NCBI GenBank assembly: GCA_964535215.1
Contig: CAZHST010000001.1
Span: 62,001-126,000, forward strand
Direction: 5' to 3'
Length of the DNA: 64,000 nt
Source: JACQHM01 sp964535215
Lineage (GTDB): Bacteria; Methylomirabilota; Methylomirabilia; Methylomirabilales; JACQHM01
The notes under the pieces: model-generated
Seen by the model: only the letters and a program-made list of their open reading frames with translations
The model's database searches: none
What the model was told of the DNA's origin: nothing
Position numbers and translations under genes: made by a program
In this document: in pieces, positions 32,272-40,706 of the stretch
Position numbering within the stretch: position 1 is the first letter of the stretch
Layout of the letters: every line of letters begins with the position of its first letter

Positions 32272-32454
32272 ATGGAGCCGATTGATCTCCTCCGCGAGAT
32301 GCCGACAGGAACGGCCGAGGCCTATGCGGCGGGTGCGTTTCTCCTCTTCCTGGCCTTGGTAACCTTCGTGGGGCTGCTCTATGCTGCCTATACGGAGCGG
32401 GCAGAGGCCAAGAAACGGGAGGCGCAACCTGAAGCATGGCGGAAGGCCGCGTGA
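32272..32454 (+). CDS. 60-residue single-helix membrane protein (twin 2)
   Basis: ATG after the strong AAGGAGGTGAGGAAG. N-terminus MEPIDLLREMPTGTAEAY, one helix (AAGAFLLFLALVTFVGLLYAAY), tail ending EAWRKAA. Matches twin 1 in size and design. Sits between the AcuA-like and AcuB-like genes, so it could form a small membrane complex related to their regulation or to the respiratory cluster downstream; not established. Confidence 0.62.
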   Translation: MEPIDLLREMPTGTAEAYAAGAFLLFLALVTFVGLLYAAYTERAEAKKREAQPEAWRKAA

Positions 32455-32555
32455 CCTGTGGGAAGGCCGGAGGGGGGTCTTCGTCCCTTTCGGAGACCTC
32501 CCTCCGGAAAAGACCATTCCTGAAGGGCACCAGGCCTTCAGGGGAGGACGAGACG

Positions 32556-33188
32556 ATGAGGGTCGCCCGGTGGATGAAGAAGGATCCGATCACCATCAGC
32601 CCGGAGACAGGGGTCTGGGAGGCGGCGCGCCTCCTCCGGCAGTACCGGATCCGGCACCTTCCGGTGGTGAAAAGGGGAAAACTGGTCGGGATCGTGACGG
32701 ACCGGGATGTGAAAAGGGTTCTGCCCTCCCCGGCCACCAGCCTTTCCGTGTACGAGGTCTCCTATCTCCTGGATCGGCTGGAGGTGAAAGAGGTCATGAC
32801 CAAGGAAGTGATCACCGTCAGCCCTCTCGTCCCCATCGAGGAGGCGGCGAAGATCATGCATGACCGGAAGATCGGGTGCCTCCCCGTCCTGGAAGGGGAG
32901 GCGTTGGTGGGGATCATTACCGAGACGGACCTCCTGGCGGCCCTGGTGGAGGTCATGGGGGTCCGGGAGCCCAGCTCCCGCCTGGAGATCGAACTTCCGG
33001 ATGCTATCGAGGCCCTCGCCGAAGTGGTAGGGATCCTTCAAAAAGACCGGGTGGCCATTTCGAACCTCCTGGCCGTCCCCTCCAATGGGGAGAAGGTCCT
33101 GGTCCTCCGTGTAAAGACCATTGATCCCTCATCCACCATCAAGACCCTCCAGCAAGCGGGCTACCGGGTCTCCCCTTCTCCGGGGTGA
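32556..33188 (+). CDS. AcuB-like protein: two CBS domains plus ACT domain
   Basis: 210 residues from ATG 32556. Two CBS domains (ITISPETGVWEAARLLRQYRIRHLPVV; VITVSPLVPIEEAAKIMHDRKIGCLPVL) form a Bateman pair that binds adenine nucleotides. A C-terminal ACT-like domain (about 135-210) follows. This CBS-CBS-ACT order is that of AcuB from the acetoin-utilisation operon. With AcuA nearby it probably tunes acetate activation to the energy state. Confidence 0.82.
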   Translation: MRVARWMKKDPITISPETGVWEAARLLRQYRIRHLPVVKRGKLVGIVTDRDVKRVLPSPATSLSVYEVSYLLDRLEVKEVMTKEVITVSPLVPIEEAAKIMHDRKIGCLPVLEGEALVGIITETDLLAALVEVMGVREPSSRLEIELPDAIEALAEVVGILQKDRVAISNLLAVPSNGEKVLVLRVKTIDPSSTIKTLQQAGYRVSPSPG

Positions 33189-33230
33189 AGAGGTCTCACC
33201 TGTTTGTCCCGGAGCAGGAAGGGCCCTCGC

Positions 33231-33259
33231 TTGTTGAGCTGAGGGTCTTTTGTTATGAT
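33231..33259 (+). promoter_or_regulatory. Promoter of the respiratory cluster
   Basis: TTGTTG (33231-33236), exactly 17 bp, TATGAT (33254-33259), 71 bases ahead of the Rieske gene. Good sigma-70-type match; no operator recognised. Confidence 0.65.
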
Positions 33260-33329
33260 GCTCCCAGAAAAGACCAGGGGTTAGGGGAGAGGGTGGTAAG
33301 GGTTTTCAGTCCTTCTGAGGAGGAGGGCC

Positions 33330-33890
33330 ATGGCGGCAAAGGAGCCTCTTTCGTTCAAATCGGGCGTTGACCCGCAAAGCGTTCCTCCCGGCCGGAGGCG
33401 CTTCATCATCCTTCTTTTGAGTGCGATCACGTCGGCCATTGCGGGGATCCTGGGCATCCCCTTGGCCGGGTTCTTCGCCCTCCCGGCCCTGAAACGGTCA
33501 GAGCTTCGGTGGCTGGAGGTAGGGCCGGTCTCGAGCTTTAAGGAAGGAGAGATCAGGAAGGTCATTGCAAAGCCCCTTGTCGCCCAGGTCTGGCCCCACG
33601 AGACCCCCCCGGTGGCCCTCTACGTCTTGAACCATGGCGGGGGGAGGTTCACCCTCTTCCACATCCACTGCACCCATGTCGGTTGCCCTGTTCAGTGGAA
33701 CCCCCAGGCGAACCGGTTCTTCAGCCCCTGCCATGGGGGCGTCTTCGACCGGGATGGTCGGGTCCTGGCCGGCCCACCGCCCCGTCCCCTGGACCGCTAC
33801 GAGTACAAGATCGAGAAGGGGGTCCTGTACGCCGGGCGGATCTACAAGGTCAACGAGAAGCTGGAGTTCGCGGGATGGCAGCATACATGA
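33330..33890 (+). CDS. Rieske [2Fe-2S] protein of a bc-type quinol oxidoreductase
   Basis: 186 residues. Basic N-terminus and one membrane helix (LLLSAITSAIAGILGIPLAGFFALPAL) anchor the domain. Cluster ligands are CTHVGC and CHGG. The protein is of the QcrA/PetC type and should oxidise menaquinol outside the membrane. Its stop overlaps the start of the cytochrome b gene (ATGA), as expected for a complex. Lacks the second disulfide Cys in the first motif? No: both CTHVGC cysteines and CHGG are present; the usual SPC disulfide cysteine is also there (FFSPCHGG). Confidence 0.92.
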   Translation: MAAKEPLSFKSGVDPQSVPPGRRRFIILLLSAITSAIAGILGIPLAGFFALPALKRSELRWLEVGPVSSFKEGEIRKVIAKPLVAQVWPHETPPVALYVLNHGGGRFTLFHIHCTHVGCPVQWNPQANRFFSPCHGGVFDRDGRVLAGPPPRPLDRYEYKIEKGVLYAGRIYKVNEKLEFAGWQHT

Positions 33891-35269
33891 GCAGGGTTTT
33901 GGAGTGGCTCCAGGAACGCCTCGGCACCCGGGAGCAGCTCTTTAAGTTCCTCTACCGACGTCTCCCTGAAGGGACCACGTGGTGGCACACGTTAGGGAGC
34001 GCGACCCTCTTTCTGATCCTCGTCCAGACCCTGACCGGTTTCTTTTTAGCCTTCTACTACGTCCCCTCCCCCGAGCACGCCTACGACAGCCTGATCTACA
34101 TCCAGGAGGAGCTTCCCTTCGGGGCCTTCATCCGGGGGCTCCACCACTGGGGGGCAAGCCTCACCGTAGTGGTCGTCTTCCTCCACATGCTTCGGGTCTT
34201 CTTCATGGGGGCCTACAAATACCCCCGGGAGCTTTCCTGGGTTGTCGGGGTCTTCCTGTTCCTCCTCATCATGCTCTTCGGCTTCACCGGTTACCTCCTC
34301 CCCTGGGACCAGAAGGCCTACTGGGCCACGGTGGTCGGGACCCACATCGCCGAAACGGCCCCCCTGATCGGGGAATACCTCCGGCGGATCCTCCAAGGGG
34401 GGGTGGAGGTTGGGGCCAGGACCCTGGGGCGCTTCTATGCCGCCCACGTCCTGATCCTCCCCGCCGTCCTCTACGCCCTCATCCTGGTCCATCTTTCCAT
34501 GGTGATCTATCAGGGGATCGCCCCGACCCCATGGGGAAGGTTCGGCCTCATCAGGAAAGGGGATTACCAGCGGCTCTACGAGGAGTCCAAAGGGAAGGGA
34601 GAGACCTTCTTCGAGCATCTCCTCCGGGATGGGGTTGTCGCCTTCCTCCTCCTCCTCGTCCTCCTCTGGATGGCGGCTTTTTGGAAGGTCCCGATGGAAG
34701 AGGTGGCCGACCCCACCAGCACCGACTATGTCCCGAGGCCCGAGTGGTACTTCTACTTTCTGTTCGAGCTGTTGTGGCTCTTCCCCGGGAAGTGGATCCC
34801 GGTGGCGACCTTCTATATCCCCCTGGCGGCGGTCCTCCTCCTCCTCTTCCTCCCTTTCTACGACCGGACGCCGGGGAGGAGCCCTCTGAAGCGACCCGTC
34901 GCCTCAGGGATCGCCACGGCGGCCCTTTTCGCCATCGCCTTTTTGACGTACCAAGGGGCAACGGCCCCTCCCCCTCCGAAAGCAGGGACGGCCCTCCCTG
35001 AAGAGGTGAAAGCCCTGCCCCCCGAGCTGGCCAGAGGGAGGGAGGTTTACGAGGCTCAGGGGTGTTCGGCCTGCCACGTGTTGAAGGGGACCGGGAGTGC
35101 CGCCGGGCCGGATCTGACAAGGATCGGGGCGAGAAGGGATGCGGAATGGTTGAAGCGGTTCCTGAAGGACCCGAGCGCAGTGAGGCCCGGCTCGGTCATG
35201 CCCCCCTATGGCGAGCTTCCCGAGGAGGAGCTGGATGCCTTGGCACGATACCTCGCCTCTTTGAAGTAG
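33887..35269 (+). CDS. Cytochrome b with fused C-terminal cytochrome c domain
   Basis: 460 residues. The N-terminal part is a full cytochrome b/b6: haem-ligand pairs in LHHWGASLTVVVVFLHMLR and AAHVLILPAVLYALILVHL, LLPWDQ, and the Qo-site PEWY (RPEWYFYFLFELLW). Subunit-IV-type helices follow, then about 90 residues of cytochrome c with CSACH and a Met in GSVMPPYG. The fusion replaces a separate c-type subunit, so electrons can pass from Rieske to the fused haem and on to the dihaem cytochrome encoded next. Start ATG 33887 overlaps the Rieske stop. Confidence 0.92.
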   Translation: MSRVLEWLQERLGTREQLFKFLYRRLPEGTTWWHTLGSATLFLILVQTLTGFFLAFYYVPSPEHAYDSLIYIQEELPFGAFIRGLHHWGASLTVVVVFLHMLRVFFMGAYKYPRELSWVVGVFLFLLIMLFGFTGYLLPWDQKAYWATVVGTHIAETAPLIGEYLRRILQGGVEVGARTLGRFYAAHVLILPAVLYALILVHLSMVIYQGIAPTPWGRFGLIRKGDYQRLYEESKGKGETFFEHLLRDGVVAFLLLLVLLWMAAFWKVPMEEVADPTSTDYVPRPEWYFYFLFELLWLFPGKWIPVATFYIPLAAVLLLLFLPFYDRTPGRSPLKRPVASGIATAALFAIAFLTYQGATAPPPPKAGTALPEEVKALPPELARGREVYEAQGCSACHVLKGTGSAAGPDLTRIGARRDAEWLKRFLKDPSAVRPGSVMPPYGELPEEELDALARYLASLK

Positions 35270-35284
35270 GAGGGCCGAACGGTG

Positions 35285-35935
35285 ATGGCGATCAAGTATG
35301 GAGTGGGGATCGGGTGGCTTCTCCTCCTGTTTGTCGGCGGGTCCGTCTTCCCCTTGGGGGCGGAGGAGCAGTACGTCCTCTGGGGCAATGCCCGGAAGGG
35401 GCGTCAGGTCTTTCTCGAGAAAGGCTGTGGGAACTGTCATGCGATCAGGGGGGTGGGGCCGACCCTGGGGCCCGACCTGGGGAGGATCCCTGGTAAACAC
35501 CTCACCATGACCCAGATGGCCGGAACCATGTGGAATCACGCCCCTGCCATGAGACAGATGGCGAAGGAGAAGGGGATGACGTGGAAGCCCTTCAAGGGAT
35601 CGGAGATGCGGGACCTCATCGCCTTCCTCTACGCCGTCAGCCTCCTGGATGAGCCAGGGGATCCCCGGCGGGGGGAGCGGCTCTTCGTCGAGAAGGGGTG
35701 CGCCACCTGCCACAGTGTCAGGGGGGAAGGGGGCAAGATCGGCCCGGATCTGAAGAAGTGGAAGCAGTACGGCTCCCCCATCCTGTGGGCGGAGCTGATG
35801 TGGGAGCACGCCTTAAAGATGGAGGAGAAGGTGCGGGAGTTCAGCCTCCGGTGGCCGAAGTTCGAGGGAAACGAGATGGTGGATCTGATCACCTACATCC
35901 AGAAGGAACTCGGTCCAAGGGCCCCCGCGAGGTAA
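35285..35935 (+). CDS. Dihaem cytochrome c
   Basis: 216 residues with a signal peptide (LLLLFVGGSVFPLGA). Two class-I cytochrome c domains: CGNCH with Met in HAPAMRQMAKEKG, and CATCH with a Met-containing ALKMEEK segment. It follows the cytochrome b-c fusion by 15 bp and is probably its electron acceptor. GTG 35282 is an alternative start adjacent to the chosen ATG. Confidence 0.9.
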   Translation: MAIKYGVGIGWLLLLFVGGSVFPLGAEEQYVLWGNARKGRQVFLEKGCGNCHAIRGVGPTLGPDLGRIPGKHLTMTQMAGTMWNHAPAMRQMAKEKGMTWKPFKGSEMRDLIAFLYAVSLLDEPGDPRRGERLFVEKGCATCHSVRGEGGKIGPDLKKWKQYGSPILWAELMWEHALKMEEKVREFSLRWPKFEGNEMVDLITYIQKELGPRAPAR

Positions 35936-35988
35936 CAGGATGAGCTGATGCCAACCTATTGCTGCCGGGGATGTTCGGTGGGGGAACG

Positions 35989-36741
35989 ATGAAACGGATA
36001 CCTGATCAGCTCATACGTTTGTCAGTTCCGCTGGTCGTGATTGTCCTTGCCCTTGTTGTCGCCAAGCGGTTCCTCACTCCACCGACCTTTGGTCAGTACG
36101 GGCACTACCGGGCGGCTGCTGTTGATGCTGTTACGGCCCAGGAGATTCAGTATGTGGGAGAGCAGGAATGCGCCAACTGCCATGAAGACATTGTGGCGAC
36201 AAAAACGCGCTCGTATCACAGAGGCGTTTCCTGTGAGGTCTGCCATGGTCCGGCCAGGGCCCACACGGAGGCTCCCACCGAACACCGACCGCCAGCCCCA
36301 AGGGAGAGGGGCTTTTGCCCGTTGTGCCACAGCTATAACCGTTCAAGGCCTACCGGATTCCCCCAGATCATCCCCCTCACCCATAACCCGGGGAAGCCCT
36401 GTATCTCCTGTCACAATCCCCACGATCCAACGCCCCCCCACGTGCCGAAAGAGTGCGGGGCCTGTCATGGTGACATCGAGAGGACCAAGCTGGTGTCGTC
36501 CCATGTCAACCTGCCGTGCACGAGATGTCATGAAACTCCTCGCGGGCACAGGGTAAATCCCAGGGTGGTTCGGGCCAACAAGCCGACGAGTCGGGAGTTT
36601 TGCGGCGGATGTCATGCGAAGGAAGCGACAGGTCCCAGGGAAATTCCGCGAATTGACATCGCAACCCATGGGGAGCGGTATGTCTGCTGGGAGTGTCATT
36701 ACCCTCATCTCCCCGAGACCTATGCAGGAGCGGCGAGGTGA
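35989..36741 (+). CDS. Membrane-anchored octahaem cytochrome c
   Basis: 250 residues, start ATG 35989. One N-terminal helix (LSVPLVVIVLALVVAKRFL) then eight CxxCH sites: CANCH, CEVCH, CPLCH, CISCH, CGACH, CTRCH, CGGCH and CWECH. Multihaem cytochromes of this size link quinol-oxidising modules to periplasmic acceptors. The stop overlaps the GTG of the ferredoxin-like gene, and the NrfD gene follows, so these three form an NrfCD- or Qrc/Act-like unit. No active-site Lys-type haem (CxxCK) was seen, so it is a wire rather than a nitrite reductase. Confidence 0.9.
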   Translation: MKRIPDQLIRLSVPLVVIVLALVVAKRFLTPPTFGQYGHYRAAAVDAVTAQEIQYVGEQECANCHEDIVATKTRSYHRGVSCEVCHGPARAHTEAPTEHRPPAPRERGFCPLCHSYNRSRPTGFPQIIPLTHNPGKPCISCHNPHDPTPPHVPKECGACHGDIERTKLVSSHVNLPCTRCHETPRGHRVNPRVVRANKPTSREFCGGCHAKEATGPREIPRIDIATHGERYVCWECHYPHLPETYAGAAR

Positions 36742-37541
36742 AAAACACGTACAGTCGAAGGGAATTCCTGAAACGGATGCGCGGGTACCTGAAAAAGATT
36801 ATGCTGGTTCTGCCGTTCCTTTCCCCTCCAGGGGTTGGGAGGATGATCATCGGCGGGTCCCGGTCAAGGGAGGCCGAGGCGAGCCAGCCAGGGGACTACG
36901 ACCCAAGCCAGCACTACTACGCTATGGGCATTTACGTGGATAGGTGCATCGGGTGTGGGCTCTGTGTCCAGGCGTGTAAGGTAGAAAACCATGTGCCGCG
37001 AGAACCGTTTTTTTTCAGGACATGGGTTGAGCGCTACCAGATCCCGGGCGATGGTGACACCCTGGTGGATAGCCCCAATGGGGGATTGGAGGGGTTCCCG
37101 GAGCCCTCGGGTCTGAAAACAGATGTGCTCCGATCATTCTTTGTGCCGAAACTCTGCAACCACTGCGACAATCCACCCTGCGTCCAGGTGTGCCCTGTGG
37201 GGGCGACTTTTAAGACCAGGGATGGGGTCGTTCTCGTGGATGAGAAGTACTGCATCGGTTGCCGGTATTGCATCCAGGCCTGTCCCTACGGGGCCAGGTA
37301 CCTCGATCCCAGGACCCGAACCGCCGATAAGTGCACCTTTTGTTACCACCGGATCGTCAGGGGGTTAAAGCCGGCTTGCGTTGAGGTCTGTCCTACCCAG
37401 GCGCGGGTCTTCGGGGAATTGGGGGCGCTGAGCAGCCCTCTGGTGAGGTTTCGCCGGATGAACAAGGTCCGGGTGCTCAAGCCGAATCTTAACACCCAGC
37501 CGAAGGTGTACTACGCGAATCTGGACGGGGAGGTCTCGTAG
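36738..37541 (+). CDS. Tat-exported 4Fe-4S ferredoxin-type electron-transfer subunit
   Basis: 267 residues from GTG 36738, which overlaps the previous stop. The N-terminus carries a twin-Arg-type signal (SRREFLKRM followed by a hydrophobic stretch). Four Cys clusters: CIGCGLCVQAC, CNHCDNPPCVQVCPVG, CIGCRYCIQACPYG and CTFC...CVEVCPTQ, as in DmsB/NrfC/HybA. It should sit on the periplasmic side and hand electrons between the octahaem cytochrome and the NrfD membrane subunit. Confidence 0.9.
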   Translation: MKNTYSRREFLKRMRGYLKKIMLVLPFLSPPGVGRMIIGGSRSREAEASQPGDYDPSQHYYAMGIYVDRCIGCGLCVQACKVENHVPREPFFFRTWVERYQIPGDGDTLVDSPNGGLEGFPEPSGLKTDVLRSFFVPKLCNHCDNPPCVQVCPVGATFKTRDGVVLVDEKYCIGCRYCIQACPYGARYLDPRTRTADKCTFCYHRIVRGLKPACVEVCPTQARVFGELGALSSPLVRFRRMNKVRVLKPNLNTQPKVYYANLDGEVS

Positions 37542-37543
37542 CC

Positions 37544-38803
37544 ATGGAACCTGTGAACGAGCGGTTATGGTCCGCGCTCCAGCAGGTGAGCGGGTATATC
37601 TATCCCAATGAGATTGAGCTCCACTGGGGCCTCCTGATCGTGATCTACCCGTATATTACCGGACTCGTGGCAGGGGCCTTTATCCTGGCCTCCCTGGAGA
37701 AGGTCTTCAACGTGAGGGAGGTGGCGCCTACCTACCGGCTGTCTCTCCTGACCGCCCTTGCGTTCCTGATCGTCGCACCCCTTCCGCTCCTGGCGCACCT
37801 CGGGCACCCTGAGCGGGCTTATGAGATCTTCTTCACCCCTAACCTCCGATCGGCCATGGCGGCGTTTGGTTTTGTCTATGCCTGGTATCTGATGGCGGTG
37901 CTTTTGCTCGAGATCTGGTTTGAGTACAGGAAGGATCTTATCCTGTGGTCCCATGAGGAGAAGGGGTTGAAGAGGTTCGTTCATAGGCTTATCGCCCTTT
38001 TCTCCACGGACATCTCGGAGGAGGCCCTCCGGTTTGATCAGAAGGCCGCGGAGGTGATCACCATCGTCGGGATCCCGTCCGCCTTCCTGCTTCATGGATA
38101 CGTGGGCTTTATCTTCGGCTCCGTTAAGGCCAATCCGTGGTGGAGCAGCGTCCTGATCCCGATCGTGTTCCTCGCCTCCGCCATCGTTTCCGGGATCGCT
38201 TTGGTTCTTCTCCTCTACATGATCATCACGCTCCTTCGCTCGGAAGAGATCGACATGAGATGCCTCGACAGGCTGGCCGAGTTTCTCCTGTATGCCCTCA
38301 TCGTTGACTTCTCCCTGGAGATCCTGGATTTTATTCACCGGTTGTATGAATCGGAGGAGTCTATCAAGATCCTCTCCAGGATGATCTCCAGCAAACTCTT
38401 CATCAGTCTCATCGTCATGCAGGTCCTTTTGGGAACGTTACTACCGGCGGTTGCCTTGGCCGCCTTTCGATTTTCCCGTCTTCCCGAGGAGCTGAGGAGG
38501 CTGGCGTACTTCATCTCTGCCATCATGATCGAGATTGGTATCTTCAGCACCCGCTGGAACGTGGTGATAGGGGGGCAGCTCTTCTCCAAAAGTCTCAGGG
38601 GGCTGACCGTGTACAAGATTGAGCTGATGGGGTCTGAGGGGCTGTTTATGTCCATGATCCTCCTCACCCTTCCCTTCCTGATCCTTTACGGGTTGCTAAA
38701 GGTTTTGCCCCCCTGGCGGGCTTCTCGCCAAGCCGGGTCTCTTGCCTTACCGGCTGAAATGGAACTATCCTCTGGGCGGGGCGGATCCGGGCCCATGCCC
38801 TGA
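37544..38803 (+). CDS. NrfD/PsrC-family membrane quinone-interacting subunit
   Basis: 419 residues with about nine to ten helices, starting 2 bp after the ferredoxin gene. NrfD hallmarks: LHWGLLIVIYPYITGLVAGAF, LAHLGHPERAYEIFFTPNLRSAM and the later WNVVIGGQLFSKS segment. NrfD proteins exchange electrons with the quinone pool and in alternative complex III contribute to charge separation. The C-terminal 30 residues are cytoplasmic and charged. Confidence 0.9.
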   Translation: MEPVNERLWSALQQVSGYIYPNEIELHWGLLIVIYPYITGLVAGAFILASLEKVFNVREVAPTYRLSLLTALAFLIVAPLPLLAHLGHPERAYEIFFTPNLRSAMAAFGFVYAWYLMAVLLLEIWFEYRKDLILWSHEEKGLKRFVHRLIALFSTDISEEALRFDQKAAEVITIVGIPSAFLLHGYVGFIFGSVKANPWWSSVLIPIVFLASAIVSGIALVLLLYMIITLLRSEEIDMRCLDRLAEFLLYALIVDFSLEILDFIHRLYESEESIKILSRMISSKLFISLIVMQVLLGTLLPAVALAAFRFSRLPEELRRLAYFISAIMIEIGIFSTRWNVVIGGQLFSKSLRGLTVYKIELMGSEGLFMSMILLTLPFLILYGLLKVLPPWRASRQAGSLALPAEMELSSGRGGSGPMP

Positions 38804-38919
38804 GGGTGGAGGAGAAGGAGCGGGGGTTCGGTGGTCGGGTTCAAAGGGGACGAGGAGCCTGGCCCCGGGGCTCCCGCGAGGTGAGGGAACCTGTTGTCAG
38901 CGCGAAGGAGGGAGAAACG

Positions 38920-39273
38920 ATGGATCAGAGACGGAGTCTGGTGGTGGTCTTTGTGGTCGTGTTCCTGGCCTTCGGTTTGGCCCTGGGATCGGCCCTGGCC
39001 CAGCAGAAACCCAAGATGCCGGCCGATTTCTCCTTTGAGAAAGGGAAAGGAAGCCCGGGGACAGTCACCTTCAGCCACGAGAAGCACTTCGACAAGAACC
39101 TGAAATGTACCGAGTGCCACGTCAAGGTCTTCAAGATGAAGAAGGGGACCTCGGGGAAGCTCACGATGGCGGCCATGAACGAGGGGAAGTTCTGCGGGGC
39201 CTGCCATAACGGGAGCAAGGCGTTCAGCACGAAGGACACGGCGGGTTGCACCCGGTGCCATGTGAAAGGGTAA
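38920..39273 (+). CDS. Trihaem c7-type cytochrome c
   Basis: 117 residues from ATG 38920. Signal peptide (VVVFLAFGLALGSALA) then a cytochrome c7/c3-like domain: VTFSHEKHFDKNLKCTECH, CGACH and a final CTRCH four residues before the end. FSHxxH provides the distal His ligands typical of this class. A soluble periplasmic shuttle; it lies between the NrfD unit and the multihaem modules. Confidence 0.9.
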   Translation: MDQRRSLVVVFVVVFLAFGLALGSALAQQKPKMPADFSFEKGKGSPGTVTFSHEKHFDKNLKCTECHVKVFKMKKGTSGKLTMAAMNEGKFCGACHNGSKAFSTKDTAGCTRCHVKG

Positions 39274-40706
39274 AGGCTGAAAGGGGTGTAGCTTCCTGGG
39301 GGGAGGGCCCTTTCAGCGACCTTCTCTCTTTGGTCGTTTTCCTCCTCATGGGAATCCTTCCGGCGTTTGCTGAAGGGTCCCCCCCCTCCTCCGAGGACTG
39401 CCTCGCCTGCCACAGCGACCGGGAGCTGTCCAAAGCAGGGCCAGGGGGGCGCCTCATCTCCCTTTACGTTGATCAGGCCTCCTTCCAAGGATCAGTCCAC
39501 GGCTCCCTTCCCTGCGTCCGGTGCCACACCGATGCAACGGCGATCCCCCATCCCGAGACCTTGAAAAAGGTCCGCTGTAAGCGTTGTCACGAGGTGATCC
39601 TCTCCGGGGCCCACGCTGGCCAAAGGGGGAGGGGGCCGACCTGCGCGGCCTGCCATGGTTCCCATGGGATCCGACCGGCCCTGGAAGCGGAGCCCGGGAT
39701 CTGCCGAACCTGCCACGGGGCCGTTGTCAAGGTGTATGGGGAGAGCGTCCATGGCCGGGGCTTGGCCCGGGGGGAGCAGGAGGTCGCCTCGTGCCACCAC
39801 TGCCACGGTCCAGCCCACGAGGTGAAGAAGGCGCGGGACCCTGGCTCCCCCGTCTATCCCTTGAACCTCCCCCGGACCTGCGGGGTCTGTCACGGCGATC
39901 CCGAGCTCGCCAAGCGGCACGGCATCCCCGTGGCGAACGCGTACCAGCTGTACATGGACTCGATCCACGGCCGGGCCCTGGCGAAAAGCGGCCTCCTGGT
40001 TGCAGCCAACTGCTCGAGCTGCCACGGGTTTCATGAGATCAAACCAAAGGACGATCCAGCTTCTAAGGTCTACCGGACGAACATCCCGGGCACCTGCGGG
40101 GCCTGCCACGCCGGCATCCTGGATGACTACTTCGAGGGAGTTCATGGGGAGGCGGTCAGGGCCGGAAAGCTGGCGGCCCCGGTCTGCATGGACTGCCACA
40201 CGGCCCACGAGATCGCCCGGGTCGAGACGGTGGCCTGGCAACTGGAGATTGTCAGGGAGTGCGGGACCTGTCATCAGGAGTCTTTGAGGACCTACCGGGA
40301 CACCTTCCACGGGCAGGTGACGGCCTTGGGCTTTACCCGCGTGGCCCGCTGCTCCGATTGCCACGGGGCCCACCGGATCCTCCCCGCCTCCAATCCCCGG
40401 TCTTCCATCGCGCCGGCAAACCTGGTCGCCACCTGCCGGAGGTGTCACCCAAGGGCGAATGAGAACTTTGTCCGCTTCTCCCCCCATGCCGACCCGACGA
40501 ACAAAGACCGGAACCCGGGCCTCTACTATGCTGCCCGCTTTATGAACATCCTCATGATCGGGGTCTTCGCCTTCTTCGGTCTCCATACCTCCCTGTGGCT
40601 CTCCCGCTCCCTTCTCGAGCGGGCAAGGCCGAGGAGGCCGCCGGAGGAGCCTGAGGAGCCGGACCAGAAGGAAGGGGAGGGAGGGGATGGAGCGAAAGAG
40701 CCTTGA
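39246..40706 (+). CDS. 13-haem membrane-anchored cytochrome c
   Basis: 486 residues by the longest frame. A hydrophobic segment ending FAEGS acts as signal. Thirteen CxxCH motifs are present (CLACH, CVRCH, CKRCH, CAACH, CRTCH, CHHCH, CGVCH, CSSCH, CGACH, CMDCH, CGTCH, CSDCH, CRRCH), with recurring SVHG elements. A C-terminal helix (FMNILMIGVFAFFGLHTSLWL) anchors it, and a Glu/Pro-rich tail faces the cytoplasm. The start is uncertain: ATG 39246 overlaps the c7 gene, GTG 39255 and TTG 39330 are alternatives. It is followed by its b-type partner. Confidence 0.9.
   Translation: MHPVPCERVKAERGVASWGEGPFSDLLSLVVFLLMGILPAFAEGSPPSSEDCLACHSDRELSKAGPGGRLISLYVDQASFQGSVHGSLPCVRCHTDATAIPHPETLKKVRCKRCHEVILSGAHAGQRGRGPTCAACHGSHGIRPALEAEPGICRTCHGAVVKVYGESVHGRGLARGEQEVASCHHCHGPAHEVKKARDPGSPVYPLNLPRTCGVCHGDPELAKRHGIPVANAYQLYMDSIHGRALAKSGLLVAANCSSCHGFHEIKPKDDPASKVYRTNIPGTCGACHAGILDDYFEGVHGEAVRAGKLAAPVCMDCHTAHEIARVETVAWQLEIVRECGTCHQESLRTYRDTFHGQVTALGFTRVARCSDCHGAHRILPASNPRSSIAPANLVATCRRCHPRANENFVRFSPHADPTNKDRNPGLYYAARFMNILMIGVFAFFGLHTSLWLSRSLLERARPRRPPEEPEEPDQKEGEGGDGAKEP

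Noticed and set aside
33185..33370. 61-codon frame between the AcuB-like and Rieske genes
   Set aside because: It overlaps the promoter of the respiratory cluster and the Rieske start; no domain seen.
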